A stretch of DNA of 64,000 nucleotides from Plantactinospora sp040120695 (GTDB lineage Bacteria > Actinomycetota > Actinomycetes > Mycobacteriales > Micromonosporaceae): assembly GCF_040120695.1 (NCBI RefSeq), contig NZ_JBEEAC010000022.1, positions 60,783 to 124,782 of the forward strand. The letters are read 5' to 3'. The first letter of the stretch is position 1; the number at the start of each line of letters is the position of its first letter. Position numbers and translations under genes: made by a program. Below are positions 63,639-64,000 of this stretch, one piece after another. Below the pieces are notes generated by a model. The model did not search any database and was not told the DNA's origin. It saw only the letters and a list, made by a program, of their open reading frames with translations.

Positions 63639-64000
63639 TTGACCCGAGACGACGTGGCGACCGCCGACGGGGCGGCGCCCCCCGCATCCGCGACAGAGCT
63701 GATGACGACCCGGCTGCGCATCGCGGTCGTGTTGACCTGGGCACTGGTGGTGGAGCACCTCTACGCACTGGTCACCCCGCCGTACGAACTCGGCATCGAA
63801 CACGCCTTCCACCTTAGCTTCGGCGTCGCGTACGCCTGGTTGGCGCTGCGCCTGCCGGCGGGACGTCGCTGGCAGCGCAACCTGCTGACGATCCTGCTCG
63901 GTGTGCAGTTCGTCGGCAGGTTCTTCGTCTTCGCCGCCATCCCCGACCCCACAACAAGGATCATCATCACCCTCGGCGCCCTAACCACCCTCCTCCTCCT
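63639..64000 (+). CDS. Integral membrane protein, 3' truncated by the window
   Basis: TTG 63639 has a perfect AGGAGGAG ribosome site. The visible 120 residues have a polar N-terminus and hydrophobic segments around IAVVLTWALVVEHLYALV, FHLSFGVAYAWLALRL, LLTILLGVQFVGRFFVF and the final TLGALTTLLLL. No family is recognised from this part. Being divergent from a MarR gene, it is probably its regulated target. Confidence 0.7.
   Translation, partial: MTRDDVATADGAAPPASATELMTTRLRIAVVLTWALVVEHLYALVTPPYELGIEHAFHLSFGVAYAWLALRLPAGRRWQRNLLTILLGVQFVGRFFVFAAIPDPTTRIIITLGALTTLLL

Overview
The window is very GC-rich with strong G/C bias at third codon positions, many GTG/TTG starts and four-base stop/start overlaps. 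Gene content (PriA in place of HisA, a mycothiol-type TIGR03085 protein, IdeR-like iron boxes, a SARP regulator, MocR, STAS/ATPase regulators) points to a filamentous actinomycete, most likely of the Micromonosporaceae. This is a contiguous chromosomal piece; the first gene (dnaE) and the last (a membrane protein) are cut by the window edges. No rRNA, tRNA, CRISPR array or intact insertion sequence was seen.

Layout. 1-3560: end of dnaE, a solitary AbiEi/DUF559 protein, a DUF2567 membrane protein and a Lon-substrate-binding-domain protein. 3743-9909: histidine cluster hisD-hisC-hisB-(57-aa membrane protein)-hisH-(repeat micro-ORF)-(108-aa membrane protein)-priA-hisF, almost entirely translationally coupled. 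10085-16554: accessory block with a yczE/MocR divergent pair, a STAS-ATPase regulator, a long-chain acyl-CoA synthetase and small hypotheticals. 16623-22428: a conflict-system island on the minus strand (trypsin-nSTAND-WD40 giant protein, Trypco1-like protein, and a small coupled ORF), flanked by decayed SDR and helicase-like genes. 22497-31449: terpene synthase, TIGR03085 protein, a heterodimeric ABC exporter with one degenerate ATP site, an iron-box-controlled DUF2470 protein, and an ABC-2/TetR efflux operon with a palindromic operator. 31636-39185: nucleotidyltransferase-HisI fusion, a 26-residue leader peptide with five Trp codons, trpE, trp membrane protein, then trpC-trpB-trpA. 39408-45615: lgt, an FAD monooxygenase and a large SARP/NB-ARC regulator. 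45792-55622: secreted LamG protein, a 2073-residue RHS protein with a predicted zinc metallopeptidase tip, and an overlapping lipoprotein that is the candidate immunity protein. 55722-64000: GNAT, gltB-gltD, and a divergent MarR/membrane-protein pair with an inverted-repeat operator.

How parts fit. The amino-acid genes form a nearly continuous His/Trp/Glu block. PriA can supply both the HisA and TrpF reactions, which fits the absence of trpF beside trpC. HisI, the Trp-rich leader and trpE are joined by overlapping stop/start codons, suggesting Trp-dependent control of trpE. Two loci stand out as possible biological-conflict systems: the trypsin-STAND/Trypco1 island and the RHS metallopeptidase/lipoprotein pair.
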